A DNA stretch of 64,000 bases from Hymenoscyphus infarciens. Its lineage: Eukaryota > Ascomycota > Leotiomycetes > Helotiales > Helotiaceae. The notes under the pieces are model-generated. The model worked only from the letters and a program-made list of their open reading frames with translations, had not been told where the DNA came from and did no database searches. Below are positions 1 to 14,057 of the stretch, piece by piece (the stretch's first letter is position 1; every line of letters starts with the position of its first letter). The translations under genes were made by a program, and so were the position numbers. Where the stretch lies: assembly GCA_001414345.1 (NCBI GenBank), contig LLCB01000129.1, positions 87,950 to 151,949 on the forward strand. The letters are read 5' to 3'.

Positions 1-2181
1 ATAAGAGCTTTAGACTAAAGTTAGATATTAAAATTTTAAGAGATATTATTATAGATAGAAGTAATAACTTAACTATATTTATAAGTCTACTCTTTTTATG
101 TCTTTCTTATTACTAAATAGTATATTCTCTTTAGTTTATATCTAACTAGTAATTTAAAAAAGGTTTCTAGTTCTAGCTAGAAAGAGAAAGTAAAATTTCC
201 TTATTATAGTAAAGAGTTAGAGAGTATTTAGTTAGCTAAGTAATCTAGTTCTTTAAAAAGTTCAAAAGAACTTTAAAATAGTTTAACTACTTATTACTAA
301 TAATTAGGTCTTATTATTTAAGGTCTAGGATAATAAAGAGGTAGTTATAGATATAACGTTTATTTATATTTAGATATAGTTATATAAACTAAGTTACCTA
401 GCTTTTAGTACTATTATTATATTTATAAATAGATACTAAATAAAGTAGTTTTTAGATCTTTAAACCTATTACTTTTAATAATTATAAAGCTAAGAGTTAA
501 TTTAGAAATAGGTACTTATTTACTTCTATATCTACTAAAGCTTATATTTTAATACTATATCCTTATATACTAAGAGTAGTACTTATAAAGAACTATTTTC
601 CTCTTATAAGCTTAGAAAGATTAAGTCTAGCTAGATTATATTTATATAAGCCTAGGAAGGTATTTTTATCTAAGCTTCTTTATTTTCCTCTTAACTTAGG
701 TTAAAGTTAGAGTACTTTTTAAGTAGTTATTCTTTCTTAGGTTAATTATCTATTTTATTAATACTAAGTAGATTAAGATAGTTAAGCTTAATATACCTAG
801 GTTTCTTATAATTATAGTACTTTATACTAGTAAAGAGTTAATCTATAGACGAAGTCTTTAATCTTTTACTAGTAGAAGAAGGCTTAGGAGTTTAAGAAGT
901 TTTTTAAGAAGTAGAATAAAGTCTATATAAGAGTAGTAAGAGTTTTATTAAGGAACTAGATAAGGTTTAGTTAGTATTAGACTTTTAGTATAATAAGCTT
1001 ATTATAATAGGTTTTTTAATACTTATTATACTAGTTATATATAACTTAGTATTATAGTACTATTCCTTATTTATAAATAATAAGTCTCTTACTATCTTAT
1101 TAAAGTTAGTATTCTAGTACCTCTTACTATTAACTAATTAGGTTTAGAGCTAAGATATAAGCTTATCTTATATATAGTAGAACTTATCTTACTTAGATAC
1201 TTTACTAAGTATTACTATACTTAAAAAGCAACTTTTAAATTCTATAAAACTTTCTCTTATATAACTCTTCTATTCTATTTAAAAAAACTAAAAGGCGTTC
1301 TAGGCATCCTTCTTCTTATAACTAGTTAGATAGTAGGTATTAAGAAGTTTAATTATTTCTTTATAATCTTTAAATACTATCTTACTTATATTAGACTTAT
1401 ATTAGAGCTTTAAGTAGTTCTAGGCGAGTTTTATTATTATCTCTTAAATAAGAGCTTTATAAGTTAAAAGTATTTAATAATAGTTAGTATTTATATAAAG
1501 TTAATTATATATTAATATTCTTTATTACTTATATATAAGTAAAACGCTATTATCTAAAAGTTTAATTTTCTCTATAATCTTACTTTTAATAAATTAAAGA
1601 GCTTTTAAGATACTTTTAGATTATAGGTATAGAGTAGGTTATTATAAGAAAGGAATATTAAAGTAGAGTCTTATTTATAATAATAGTTTAAAAAGATAGA
1701 AGGAGGTATTTATATAGGTTAGATAAGACTTAGACTTTAGTTATTATTTAGTAGTTATTAACTAATTTACTATACTAAGTCTAATAATTAAGTAATCTAA
1801 TTATCTTACTCTAAAATTCTCTATTCTTTTTCTTAATCCTTAGCTTCTATAGCTTAGATTATACTCTATATCTTATCTATATTAGAGAAGTCCTATTAAT
1901 CTCTCTAGCTTCTAAGTGTTAGGCCTTTACCTTTATTATTCTTAAGCTTCTTACTATTCTTAGAGATATAGTACTAAGTTAGAGACCTTTTAGTAGAGGC
2001 TTGACTTTATTCTCTAAAGAGAGGCTCTATACTTAGAAGTAGAGCTTAAGAGAGACTAGAGGTTACTCTAGATTCTAATATATTAAATATTAAATTAGAG
2101 AGAAGAGTAGGATTAGATTTAGAAGCCTTCTAGATAACTATTATAAGTCGACTTATTTACTAAATCTAAGGTTATTAGAAC
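1..2181 (-). mobile_element. RIP-degraded Ty3/gypsy element, reverse orientation, left part
   Basis: This AT-rich stretch reads as the reverse complement of the 5' half (leader and gag to pre-RT region) of the complete gypsy element at 2187-9994: for example the block around 430-760 mirrors that around 4150-4620, and the first 200 bases mirror 4790-4960. CpA and TpG are nearly absent and no long ORF survives, as expected after repeat-induced point mutation. It runs off the left edge of the window. The same element resumes at 10000, so it is the host into which the forward element jumped. The uninterrupted form of the junction can be seen in a related copy near 52600-52660. Confidence 0.8.
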
Positions 2182-2186
2182 TCTTA

Positions 2187-2549
2187 TATAATAGCACGCT
2201 ATTCTGAATTGTCGGCATTCGTAAAACTGCTAATACTTCTACGACTTATAAGATAGAAGAGACTAAAGAGAGTAAGAATTAGATATTATATATTTCGCTT
2301 TAAGGTCTTATATATTTAGCTTTAAAGCTCTTATTATTTTAGTAGCTATATTAGAAAGGACTTAGTTATTATTCTTATTAAGACTTAGTAGTCTCTAATC
2401 TCTTATATATAGATATTTATACTTAGTATAGAAGAAGAATAGTTTTTCCTTTTCTTCTATATTAGAGCTTAATATCTACTTACGTTATTTAGTCTTAAAT
2501 ATACTCCTATATACCTCTTCTCTTATAGTATATATTTTATACTATTATA
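2187..2549 (+). repeat. 5' LTR of the forward gypsy element
   Basis: 363 bp, nearly identical to 9632-9994, with ends TATAATAG and CTATTATA. It lies immediately after the TCTTA target duplication. Differences between the two copies are mostly C/T and G/A, consistent with RIP. Confidence 0.88.
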
Positions 2550-5500
2550 TAAAAAGGAAAAACTCTTCTTTACTAGTAATAGCTTTTATAATATCTCTTT
2601 TAAGCTTATTATCGCTCTTTTTATTTCGATTTCGATTTAGCCTAGAATTAAACTATAATAACATATCCTTAAATAGCCGGGTAATTAGAGACTACCTAGA
2701 TAGCTAGTAATACTAGAGTTTAGTATCTATATAAATAGCTAGTAAAAATCGTATCTTATATATTAAGAGATTAGAATATACTAAGTATTCCTAAGAATCC
2801 TAATAACCCTCTTAGTATAAAGATTACTATATATGATTTAGATAGTTAATAATATAAATAGTTATCTAGAAAACTCCTAAATCGCTCTCTTTATCTCCTC
2901 TTTTTTAATATTTAATATATTAGACTTAGAAGCGACTTTAAATCCCTTCTAAGCTCTACTTTAAAGCGTAGAGCCTCTTTTTAAGGAATAAAGTTAAGTA
3001 TCTATAAAAAAGTCTCTAACTTAATACTACTTATTAAAGAATAAAAAGTCTTAGAGTAATAAAGGTAAAGAGGTTACTCTTAGAAGCTAGAGAGATAACT
3101 AAGACTTCTCTAATATAAATAAGATATAGAGAGTAATTTAGACTATAAAGGCTAAGGACTAAGAAAAAGATAAAAGAATTTAGTAATAAGATAACTAAAT
3201 TATCTAATTAGTAGATTTAGTATAATAGATTAATAAATACTTACTAGGAAATAATTAAACTCCTTCTTTATACTCTTTTATTATACTAGACTATCTTTAA
3301 ATATAAAACTTAACTTTTAATATTCTTCTTTTATAATAATCTACCTTATAATTATAAGCTAAAACCTTACTAAGAGCTTAATAACTTACTAAAAGTAAAA
3401 TTATAGAGAAAATTAAACCTTTAAATAATAATACTTTATCTACTTATAAGTAATAAAAGATATTTATATATAATAGATTCTAAGTAAACGCTAACTATTA
3501 CTATATACCTAAAACTTATAAAGCTCTTATTTAAAAGACGACTATAAAACTTACTAAGAACTACTTAGAGCTCTAATATAAGTTAGATATAAGTAATATA
3601 GCTTTTAAAGATTAATAAGATATAATTAAACTCTTTAATTCCTACTTTCTAACTAGTTATAAGAAGGAGGATACTTAGAATAAATTTTAAGCTCTATAAA
3701 TAGATAGAAAGAGTTATATAAGAGAAACTTTTTTAGATTTTAGAGTACGCTTCTTAAGTATAGCTATACTTAAGAGAATACTAGAGTTAGAAAGATTCTA
3801 CTAGATATAGAATAAGATTATACTATAGTTTTAAAATAGCTCTACTTTAGTTAAGAGAGATTAGAATTATAATTTTAATAAGATAATAGTATATCTTTTA
3901 GCTCTAGATAAGAAGAAGTACTAAAATATAAAGTTATCTATAACTAGTACTATAGCTAAACTAATTAGTATAACCTTATTATTTAAAAAGATAAGTACTT
4001 TTTAATCCTTACCTAGCTCGACTCTAAAACCCTCTCTACCCTCTTATAGACTTAATCCTACCTCTTAGAAGATTTTATAAACTCCTAGACTATTTTCTAC
4101 TAGTAAAAAATTAAAGACTATATTAATAGACTAAGTCTTTACTAGTATAAAGTATTACTATTATAATAAGCTTAGATATTTTAAATCTAATTACTTTAAT
4201 CTTCCTAGTATTAATAAGATAGATAATTAACTTAAAGAAGAATAACCTTCTAAAAAGTACTCTAACTCTAAGCTAAGTTAGAAGGAAAATAAAGAGGCCT
4301 AGGTAAAAATTCCTTTTTAAGCTTATATAAATATAATCTAATTAAACTTAACCTCTCTAAGCTTATAAGAGGAAAACAGTTCCTTATAAATACTACTCTT
4401 AGTATATAAGGATATAGTATTAAAATATAAGCTTTAGTAGATATAAGAGTAAATAGATACCTATTTCTAAATTAACTTTTAGTCTTTTAATTATCTAAAG
4501 TAATAGGTTTATAAATCTAGAAACTACTATATTTAGTATCTATTTATAAATATAATAATAATACTAAAAGCTAGGTAACTTAGTTTATATAACTCTATCT
4601 AAATATAGATAAACGTTATATTTATAACTACCTCTTTATTATCCTAGACCTTAGATAGTAAGACCTAATTATTAGTAATAAGTAGTTAAACTATTTTAAA
4701 GTTCTTCTTAACCTCTTAAAGAGCTAGATTACTTAGCTAGCTAATTACCTTCTAACTCCTTACTTTAGTAAGAAGATCTTACTTCTACTTTTTAGCTAGA
4801 ACTAGAAACCCTTTTTAAATTACTAGTTAAATATAAATTAGAGAAAGTATACTATCTAGTAATAAGAAAGATATAAAAAGAGTAGACTTATAAATATAGC
4901 TAAGCTATTACTCTTATCTATAATAATAACTTCTCTTAAAATTTTAACCTCTAACTCTAGTCTAAAGCCTCTTCGAACTACTAGTATAGTTTTAAAAAAC
5001 TAGACTCTATACTCTTTTATTAGTAAAATAAGTACTAATACTATATACTTTAATATAAAATAACCTAACTTAGAATTTTATATAACTAGTATCTATAAGC
5101 TAGATTAGATTATTAATAAAAAGTTAGCCCTCTTTTAAGATAATAATAATATAAGAGCTCTAATATAAGCCTAACTCTTAAAATATTATTCTTCTTATAA
5201 AGACGTATTCTTAAAAGTAGCTTCTAATAAGCTCTCTTCTTATTATAAATATAACTATAAGATTACTTTAAATAAACTACTTCTTAACTCCTTTTTACCT
5301 TTATATTAATAATTAATTATAGAGTTTAAAGCTATAAAGGAGTATCTTATAAAGAACCTAGATAAGAGGTTTATTATTAATAGTAATAGCTCTTTTATCT
5401 CTCTAGTACTCTTTATTAAAAAAGCTAATAATAATAAGCTATAGTTCTATATTAATTATAGAAAGCTTAATACTCTAATCTAAAATAATCTCTACTTAAT

Positions 5501-8500
5501 CTCTTAAATTAATAAGCTTCTTTTAAGAATAAAGATAGCTAAAATCTTTACTAAGTTAGATATAAGATAAGCTTTTTATTATATCTAGATAAACTCTACC
5601 TTAGAAGAGATAACTATATTTAGAACTAGGTATAGTATATATAAATATAAGGTCTTTCCTTTTAGACTCTATAATAGCTTTACTACTTATTAATATTATA
5701 TAAATAACGTCTTAATTAATTATCTAGATAACTTTTATATTACTTACTTAGATAATATTTTAATTTATTTAAATACTATTAAAGAATATAAGAAATAAGT
5801 TAAAAAGGTTCTAAGTTAGCTCTAAGAAGTAAGACTCTAAGTAGATATTAAGAAAAGTAAATTTAGTATTACTAGAGTTAAATACTTAGGATTTATCTTA
5901 ACTATAAAAGGACTTAAAGTTAATTCTAAAAAGGTAGAACCTTTATAGAACTAGGTCTAACCTACTACTATAATAGGTATAAAGTCTTATCTAGAGTTTA
6001 TAGGATTTTATAAATAATTTATTAAAAGTTATACTAAAATCGCTAAACCTTTAACTATAATAATATACTCTTTAAAGTCTTTTCTATAAATACTTAAATA
6101 TAATAAAGCTTTTAAAGTACTAAGAACTAGGCTACTTACTATATAAACCTTATACTACTTTAACCTCGATTATAATATAAAGGTAGAAATAGACTCCTTA
6201 GAAAAAGTAATAGTAAGTGTTTTCTTATAATAATATAATAGTCTTTACTACTCTATTAGGTTCTACTTACACGTCTTAGTTAGCTATAAATTAAACTAGG
6301 AGATCTATAATAAAGAACTATCTATTATTATAAAAGCTTTTAAGAAATAGCGTCTTAAACTTATATTATATTAAAAGCGTATTAACGTATATTTAAACTA
6401 TAGATTATTAGAATACTTTATAATAATTAAGCTACTTATAGCTAAATAAGTTTAATAGATAGAGTTTTTATTAGACTTTAACTTTTAGATTTAATTTATA
6501 TTTAAGAAGAGTAATTAAAAAGTAGATATATTAACTTAATATAAATAAGACCTAAAAACCTATAATTAAGCTAAATTAGATAGCCGCTTATATACTCTCT
6601 TAGAACCTAATTAGTTAAACCTTTAAATTAACGTTAAACTTACTTAGATCTTTTTATAAGAATAGTCTATATCTCTTAATATAATAGATATTATTCTAGA
6701 GTTAAGTTTAGATATAATTTAGAAGTTAAAAGAAGATAACCTATACTCTTTTTAGAAAGAATATTATAAACTTCTAGATAAATACTCTATCTTACTAGAT
6801 AATTTACTCCTTTTTAAGAATTAACTTTACGTTTAAAAGAATACTAAACTATATATAAAGCTAATCTAAGAAGTCTATAACTAAGTATCTAGTACTTATC
6901 TAAGTATAAAAAAGATATATTAGTTATTAGTATAATACTACTACTAGGTTAGACTAAGTTTAGACTATAAGAGGTATATAGTAAATTATTAAGTCTATAA
7001 ATACTCTTATTCTTAATAAACTAAGTAGTAAGGCTTTCTTTACCTCCTTCTAGTATCTAATAATCTTATATAGTATTTATATATAGATTTTAAATTATTC
7101 CTAAAAGATAAATATAGATTTAATACTATACTAGTATTTATTAACTAACGTAGAAAGGCTTTAGTATTAATACTCTACTACTTAACTATAGACGTTAAAG
7201 GCCTAGCTAAACTCTTTATTTAATAGATTTACTATTTTAGTTACTATCTTAAATTAATTATATCTAATTAAAGACTTTAATTTATATTATTATTTTAGAC
7301 TAAATTTTATTAAATAATTAGTATTAAGCTTAAGCTTAATACTACTTACTATAAATAAATAGATAAATAGATAGAGATAATAAACTAATATATTAATTAG
7401 AGACTAAGGCTCTTTATAAACTACTACTAAGATAACTAGAGTAAATTAATCCCTTTAATAGATAGAGTATAAATAATACTTTTATACTTATCTATTAGTA
7501 TAACCTCTTATTAGCTTAAGTTTAGACTCGACTTAAGGACTTTATAAAACTAGAATATATTAAAGACATCTATTCTCTAGAAACGTCTTAACTATAATAA
7601 GGTAGTAAAAGTAGCCTAATATATATACTTTACTTAAAAGATAGTAAAAGATAATATAAATAAGGCTTAGAAAAGAATAAAAGATAGTATAAATTAATAC
7701 TAAAGAGCTATTAACTAGGACGTTAGAGATAAAGTCTACTTATCTACTAAGAATCTTAAGATAAATCGTCTTAGCTAAAAGCTTATTAAATAGTAGATAA
7801 GACCTTTTAAAATACTAGATTATATAAGATACTCTTATAAGCTAAAACTTCTAGAAGGATTATTAATTTATAATATTTTCACTTCTAATATACTATTAAA
7901 GAATCTAAATACTCTTTTACTAAGATAAGAGGCTTTAGAGCCCTTATTAGATATTATTTAAGATATATAAGAATAGAAAGTTTAAGAAATACTTAATAAT
8001 AGACTTTTTAAAAGATAGCTATAATACTAGGTAAGATAGGTTAGATATAATTTAGATCTTACTTAGTATTTTATAGATAATTTTTAAAGTTTACTATATT
8101 ATCTAAGAGACTTTTATATTAAATATCTAGAATAGCTAAGACTACTTTAACTCCTCTCTAAATAGATTAATATATAGGAATTAAATAAGAATTAAGTAAA
8201 AGAGTAAATTTATAAAACTCTATTAATACTCTTTAATTCTAGTTACTCTTAATAAAGAACTTATAATAAAAACCTAAGATAAAACACTAACTAGTAAGAA
8301 TATTTAAAATTAATAAAGTAAAGAACTAAGACTAAGTTACTATTAAAACAGAGCTTACTAACCCTTTCTAAGCTATAGCCTCTCCTTCCTCTAACTTATT
8401 ATCCTTCTCTCTACTCTTCTAAGTATAAGGAGCTCGAACTAGCTCTTTCTCTACCTCCTTCTTATAAGTATACTTCTTACCTTAGTAACCTCTTATAACT

Positions 8501-9631
8501 AGCTTAGGAGAGGACGTTTATAAACTCTTTAGATAGGCTTTAAAGAGGATCTAAACCTAGGTTTAGATAGAGGTTCTATTCTCTATAGTATAGTATAAGA
8601 ACTATTAAATATTAGTAACTAAAACCCCTCTAATAAATAAGAGGTACTTATAGTAACCTTAGTATAAAGTACTTAAGTCTCTTCTAAGAGAGCGAACTAT
8701 ACTTCTAAACTATTCTTTAGTACCTTTATACTAGTAATAACTAATACCTTATCTAAGGCCTTAGTAGCCTTCTTAATAGCCTCCTTCTCCTTTTTAAGCT
8801 TAAGCTTATTAAACTCCTTCTCTATAAACTATAATAACTACTTAAGTTAGAATAGATTTAGTATATATTTAAGATTAAACTTACTAGGATGTATATAGTA
8901 TTCTACTCTATATAGTACCTATACTTCTTCGACTTTAGCTTCTTAAAAGCGTATATATAATCTCTATTTTAAGATTTTACCTAAAAGTACTAAATATAAT
9001 AGACTCGATAGATAGCTAGAAGTATACTAGAAGGATATAGGAGAGGCATTTTACTATATTAGATTAGCTCTAAACTAGGCCTAATAAAGGAGGGAAAGAC
9101 TTACTTTTATATATATATATATAATATATATATATATATATTCTAGGATAAAAGTTAGTATATAAGAATATATCTAATTAAAAGGTATTCTTACTATATA
9201 TTATTTTAGATAAAAAGAAAAGAAGAAGAGAAATTAGAATTAGAGAAAAGCCGCCTACTAATATACTACTTATAATAATAGCTATTACTTTAAGATTATT
9301 ATTTATTACTTAATAATTACTATTATAATATATAATAATAGTAAGAATATAATAACTCTATAACAGCGTACTGCTTTCTACTTAATAGCTAATAATTAGC
9401 CTCTCTTCTATTTATATCTATTATTATATAGTATATAATAGTGAACAAAGAACAATTATCTCTTAAAATAATAATACTACTAGCTACTAACCCTACCTCG
9501 ACTACTAGATACTATAATAGTAGATAAGTTACATTCTTTATAATAATTATATAAATAATACTCTAATTAACCTAATACTATGCTGATTAATAACCGAAGA
9601 CTCGAGACGAGTCTTTTTAAAGAAGAGAGGA

Positions 9632-9994
9632 TATAATAGCACGCTATTCTAAATTATTAGTATTCGTAAAACTGCTAGTACTTCTACGACTTATAAGATA
9701 GAAGAGGCTGAAGAGAGTAAGAATTAGATATTACATGTTTTACTTTAAAGTCTTATATATTTAGCTTTAAAGCTCTTATTATTTTAGTAGCTATATTAGA
9801 AAGAACTTAGTTATTATTCTTATTAAGACTTAGTAGTCTCTAACCTCTTATATATAGATGTTTATACTTAGTATAGAAGAAGGATAGTTTTTCCTTTTCT
9901 TCTATATCAGAGCCTAGTATCTACTTACGTTATTTAGTCTCGAATATACTCCTATATACCTCTTCTCCTATAGTATATATTTCGTACTATTATA
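9632..9994 (+). repeat. 3' LTR of the forward gypsy element
   Basis: 363 bp copy of the 5' LTR, preceded by the purine tract AAAGAAGAGAGGA and followed by the second TCTTA. It retains slightly more CpA/TpG than the 5' copy. Confidence 0.88.
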
Positions 9995-10420
9995 TCTTAG
10001 GAAATACTTAGCGTATTCTAATCTCTTAATATATACTAAAACACGATTTTTACTAACTATCTATATAGATACTAAACCCTAGTATTACTAGCTATCTAGG
10101 TAGTCTCTGATTACCTAGTTATATAAGAATATTATTATAATATTCTAAATTAAGAGTAAATTAACTTCTAAATAAAGAGTAGTAATAAGCTTAAAAGAGA
10201 TATTATTAAGACTATTACTAGTAAAGAAGAGTTATTATTTTTATATAATAGTACGAAATATATATAACTATAATAGAGGTATATAAGAGTATATATAGTA
10301 GAATAACGTATATAGATACTAGGTACTAATATAGAAGAAAATAATAACTATCTCTCTTCTATACTAAATATAAACGTTTATATATAAGAGTTTAGAAGCT
10401 TCTAAGTTCTAATAATAATA

Positions 10421-10568
10421 ACGGTAATTATCCATTTTGCCCTCTAAATGATGATTTATACCTTAAATATCCCTTAATTAATAAATAATACCTAGAATAC
10501 CCCTTGTTTTTGTACCTCTTATTTTTAGAGAGCAAAACTGTTAAAACAGGGGTATTCTAGTTAGTAAA
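10421..10568. repeat. Left terminal inverted repeat of the MULE
   Basis: 148 bp, matches the reverse complement of 13587-13734 with a few C/T-type differences; includes a stretch with CpA/TpG preserved around 10500-10555. Confidence 0.88.
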
Positions 10569-13500
10569 TATTTACTACTTTTACTATATATCTACACCTG
10601 TTTTTAAGTAAATTAAAACTATATACTAGGATGCCTTATAATATTCGAGTACTAAAATCTATTCCCTCTCTATCTTCTTCTACTATTACTACTACTACTA
10701 ATATACTAGCTCTTAAGTATAAGGATAAGGTAGAGCGTGAGCGACGCGTAAAGCCTCGTTGTATAATATTAAAAGAGCTTGATTAATAAAAATAATAAGA
10801 TAAAGCTATTATGAATAAATTAATAGGTGATTCTATACTAGTGAATACTAACGCTTCGAAGGACGTTATACGAATCGGTCAGGAGTAGCCTACTCTTAAG
10901 AAGGTAAAAGAGGCTATAATCGTTTATCTGATTAATCGGGACGAGTCTTATAAGATTATAAAGTTAGATAAAGGTTGGTTTGTCCTTAAGTATAAAGTAA
11001 AAGAGATATACGAATTCTACCTACGTATTATTCTTTCTAAGAAGACTTAGCGCGTAATCCTTCGAGTATATACCCCTTACTCTTACCTAACTAATATATA
11101 CCTTAATCACTGTGGTAAGAATAGTATATAATATATTCTTAATACCTACGCTAAATCTATTAATTAAGATCTTAACCTTAAGATAAAGAATTTAGTAAAT
11201 AATAAGAAGTCGCTTAGCTAAGGTAACACTATACTAAATCGTTAGATATATCGCGCTATCTAAAAGTAATATAAGAAGAGTCTTAAAGAGGAAAAGAATT
11301 CGTTTACGCTTATACTAAATTATATAAAGGTGCTCTAAGATTTAGATCCTACTTACTATACGTGTCTTTAAATCGACTAAGAAACTATAGAATTTAAGGG
11401 CGTATTTGTTACTCTAGGACCTCTTTGTAATACTACTAAATATATCTACTACTTTGCTAGAGTCGATACTATATATACTTGATTAAAGTTTAAGATAGTA
11501 CTAGTAATTACTATTATAATTAATACTAACGATAAGATATTACTAATTTACTAGGCGTTGTTACTAAAAGAGGACGAGAAGTTGTAGAAGTAGTACTTTA
11601 TAAATATAGTATACGCCTTTTAAACTCTTTAAGTAATATATAAGAATAGTAATAAATAGGTACTAATTAGTAACTGCTAAAAAGGCCTATAAAAGCAACT
11701 TCCGATAGCCTTTCTAAAGGCTCACGCTCTTATATATTATTAGTATATTATAGATAATATCGCCTTTTACTATAGTAAGGAATTAAGATAACTTTAGTAG
11801 AGACTTTACTATATAAAAGATAAGAATACTTACTAGGAAACTCTATTATAAATAGTAAAGTTTAAGAAGAAGTATAGTAATAAAACCCTCTTTGAATATG
11901 TTACTACTATTCTAACTAATATTTATTCTATATATAAGGTTATCTCTATTAAGAGACTTTCGTAATATAGCTATAATATATTAAATATTATTAAGAGTAT
12001 TAACTCGATATAGAGTAAGATTTAGAATCGTCTACTAATATAACTACTTAATAGTATATAGGATTAGATAATAAAGAAGTTTTATTTATACTATAATTCG
12101 CCCGTTAAATTTAGTAATACTAAGGTCTTGAATAAGCTATAAAAGCTCTATCTTAAAAGGCTAGAGTATACTAAAAAGTATAAAGTTATTCCTACTAGTA
12201 GAGACGTCTACTAAGTTAATACTCCTAAAAAACATTATTACTAAGTCGACCTTAAAGAGCGTACTTACTTGTGCCTCTCTTTCTAGGATTATTAATCACC
12301 TTACTTACACGTAATTACTTATTACTAATATCTTATTATTGACGTTATATAATTCTTTTATTATAGCTATTTACTCTTAAATTATTGTATAATATACTAT
12401 TCTACTTTTAAGCCTTTCCTTGTAATTAATAAGCTTTGTTCTACTCCTAGTATTTTACCACTACTAATTAAGCGTCATATAAGACGACTAAAAAAGGCAC
12501 GTATCTGCTAAGAGTATTGACTATTAAATTGTAAGTGTTATAATTACTAAGAAGTTAGCTATAATTTAAGAACATATATAGATATACTATTAGCCTACGA
12601 GCGTATACAAAAGGTAAAAGAGGCAGTTTTTAGGGAAGATAGTAACTGATTAAGTAATAACGAGTTTAGAGACTAGGAAGTCTTCCTTAAAGATATTAAC
12701 AATGATCCTCTCTACTAATTTAATCTTACTACTACTAATAAAGTACGAATTACCTCTTATTATTAAAACCGAGTTTTAGAATCTCTTAAAGATAAGGATA
12801 AGGATAGAGATAGAGATAGTAGAGAAGAATATAAGGAGGAATTTAATAGCTTTTCTAATAGCTTAGAGGACTTTTTCCTATTATCTAAGCTACTACTAGA
12901 GGAGCTATTTAAGCTCGACGAACCCTTAATTATAAGTATAAGTAACGATAGTGAAACCGAGTAAGCTATAGAGAGCGTATAACATCGATATAATATTACT
13001 AGTAGAAGAGGAATTAATAAGCGATTTATTAAGCTAGAAGTATACTTTAAAGTTTTAAGTACTTAAGATAAGAAGGAAAAGTAACGATTAGGTAATAGTT
13101 AGAGTATAATCGATAGGTATTATTACTATATAGATCGAGAGTATATAGTAGATATTAATAGACGTCGCCTTACGCTATTAATATTAGATTAATTATATAG
13201 AGTAAAGGTAGTAGAACAGGAGCAGGAGTAGAAGCAGGAGTAGAAGCAGGAGCAAGAGCAGGAGCAGGAGCAGAAGCAGAAGTAGAAGGATATAGACGTT
13301 TAAGGCGAAATTAGTATAGATAGTACTAAGCCGAGAATTGATCCTACTACGTAAGAAGGAATTAGAATTAAGGTTAATCTAAGTACCTAGGAGGGCTAAA
13401 AAGCCGTCGATTTAAGAGATAAAAGCGTTAAGCGAAAGTGTAAGGATTAGAGTATTACACTAGAGAGTACTTGTAAAAGTTTATATATTAGGAAGTAGGT

Positions 13501-13586
13501 AGATAGTGTAGTAGTAGGTTAATTTACTATATTTATTGAATTTTTAGTATATTAGTATAGAGAAAATAATAAATAAGGAAAATATC

Positions 13587-13734
13587 TTTACTAACTAGAA
13601 TACCCCTGTTTTAACAGTTTTACTCTCTAAAAATAAGAGGTATAAAAACAAGGGGTATTCTAGGTATTATTTATTAATTAAGAGATATTTAAGGTATAAA
13701 TCATTATTTAGAGGGTAAAATAGATAATTACCGT
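13587..13734. repeat. Right terminal inverted repeat of the MULE
   Basis: 148 bp reverse-complement partner of 10421-10568, ending ATAATTACCGT directly before the second AATAATAATA. Confidence 0.88.
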
Positions 13735-14057
13735 AATAATAATAACCGAGCCCTGTCTAATATAGCTAATACTAAATAATAAGAGCTAAAAAGCTAAATA
13801 TATAACCTCTAATCCTTTAGAAAGCTAAATATATAACATTTAAATCTTAATCCCTTCTATATATAAATGTTAGATATTAATACCTTCGGTACTTCGCTTA
13901 TATAAGTATCAGTTATTTATAATCTCAGCCTCAGGGGTATTAGAGGTATTAGTAGTACTTAGAGGTATCGGCAGTTTTACGAATACCGACAATTCAGGAT
14001 AGTACTATTATATAATAAGTGCTATCACATAATAATCCAGGATAGTATACTATCACA

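Larger units (their letters stand above)
2187..9994 (+). mobile_element. Complete but RIP-inactivated Ty3/gypsy (chromovirus-type) LTR retrotransposon
   Basis: Two 363-bp LTRs (2187-2549, 9632-9994) bound the element, and the 5-bp duplication TCTTA sits at 2182-2186 and 9995-9999. LTR ends are TATAATAG...CTATTATA, the RIP form of TG...CA. A purine tract at 9619-9631 precedes the 3' LTR. In forward frames interrupted by many TAA/TAG codons one can follow gag with a degenerate zinc knuckle (about 4150-4200), a protease-like stretch (about 4450), reverse transcriptase (about 5290-5860, including a YLDN form of the YxDD box), RNase H (about 6150-6540), integrase (about 6900-7650) and a chromodomain-like tail (about 8020-8140). 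A further 1.4 kb lies between pol and the 3' LTR and is shared with the derivative at 48421-53369. It cannot encode protein now. Confidence 0.88.
10421..13734 (+). mobile_element. Mutator-like DNA transposon (MULE) with degraded transposase
   Basis: Perfect-length 148-bp inverted repeats (10421-10568 and 13587-13734, outer ends ACGGTAATTAT) are flanked by the 10-bp direct repeat AATAATAATA (10411-10420 and 13735-13744), the 9-11 bp duplication size typical of MULEs. A forward coding region from about 10631 to 13560 is broken by TAA/TAG codons. It shows a MULE-type transposase layout: an ISxxxKGL-like core segment near 11665-11765 and a degenerate SWIM zinc finger (C-x-C then P-x-x-H) near 12265-12320. 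A CAGGAG-type tandem repeat at about 13217-13288 would encode Gln/Glu runs. RIP is milder here than in the surrounding LTR DNA. Confidence 0.85.
9995..14057 (-). mobile_element. Reverse gypsy element, right part: leader plus LTR, with a MULE inserted
   Basis: Downstream of the forward element the reverse element continues: a leader (about 10000-10243) that is the reverse complement of 2550-2800, then its LTR from 10244 to 14057, beginning TATAATAG and ending CTATCACA (TGTGATAG when read in the element's sense). Without the inserted MULE and its target duplication the LTR is about 490 bp, close to the 476-bp LTRs at 48421-48896 and 52894-53369 and of the same subfamily. The part of the LTR right of the MULE (13745-14057) keeps CpA and TpG, so RIP is weaker at this edge. 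Confidence 0.8.
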
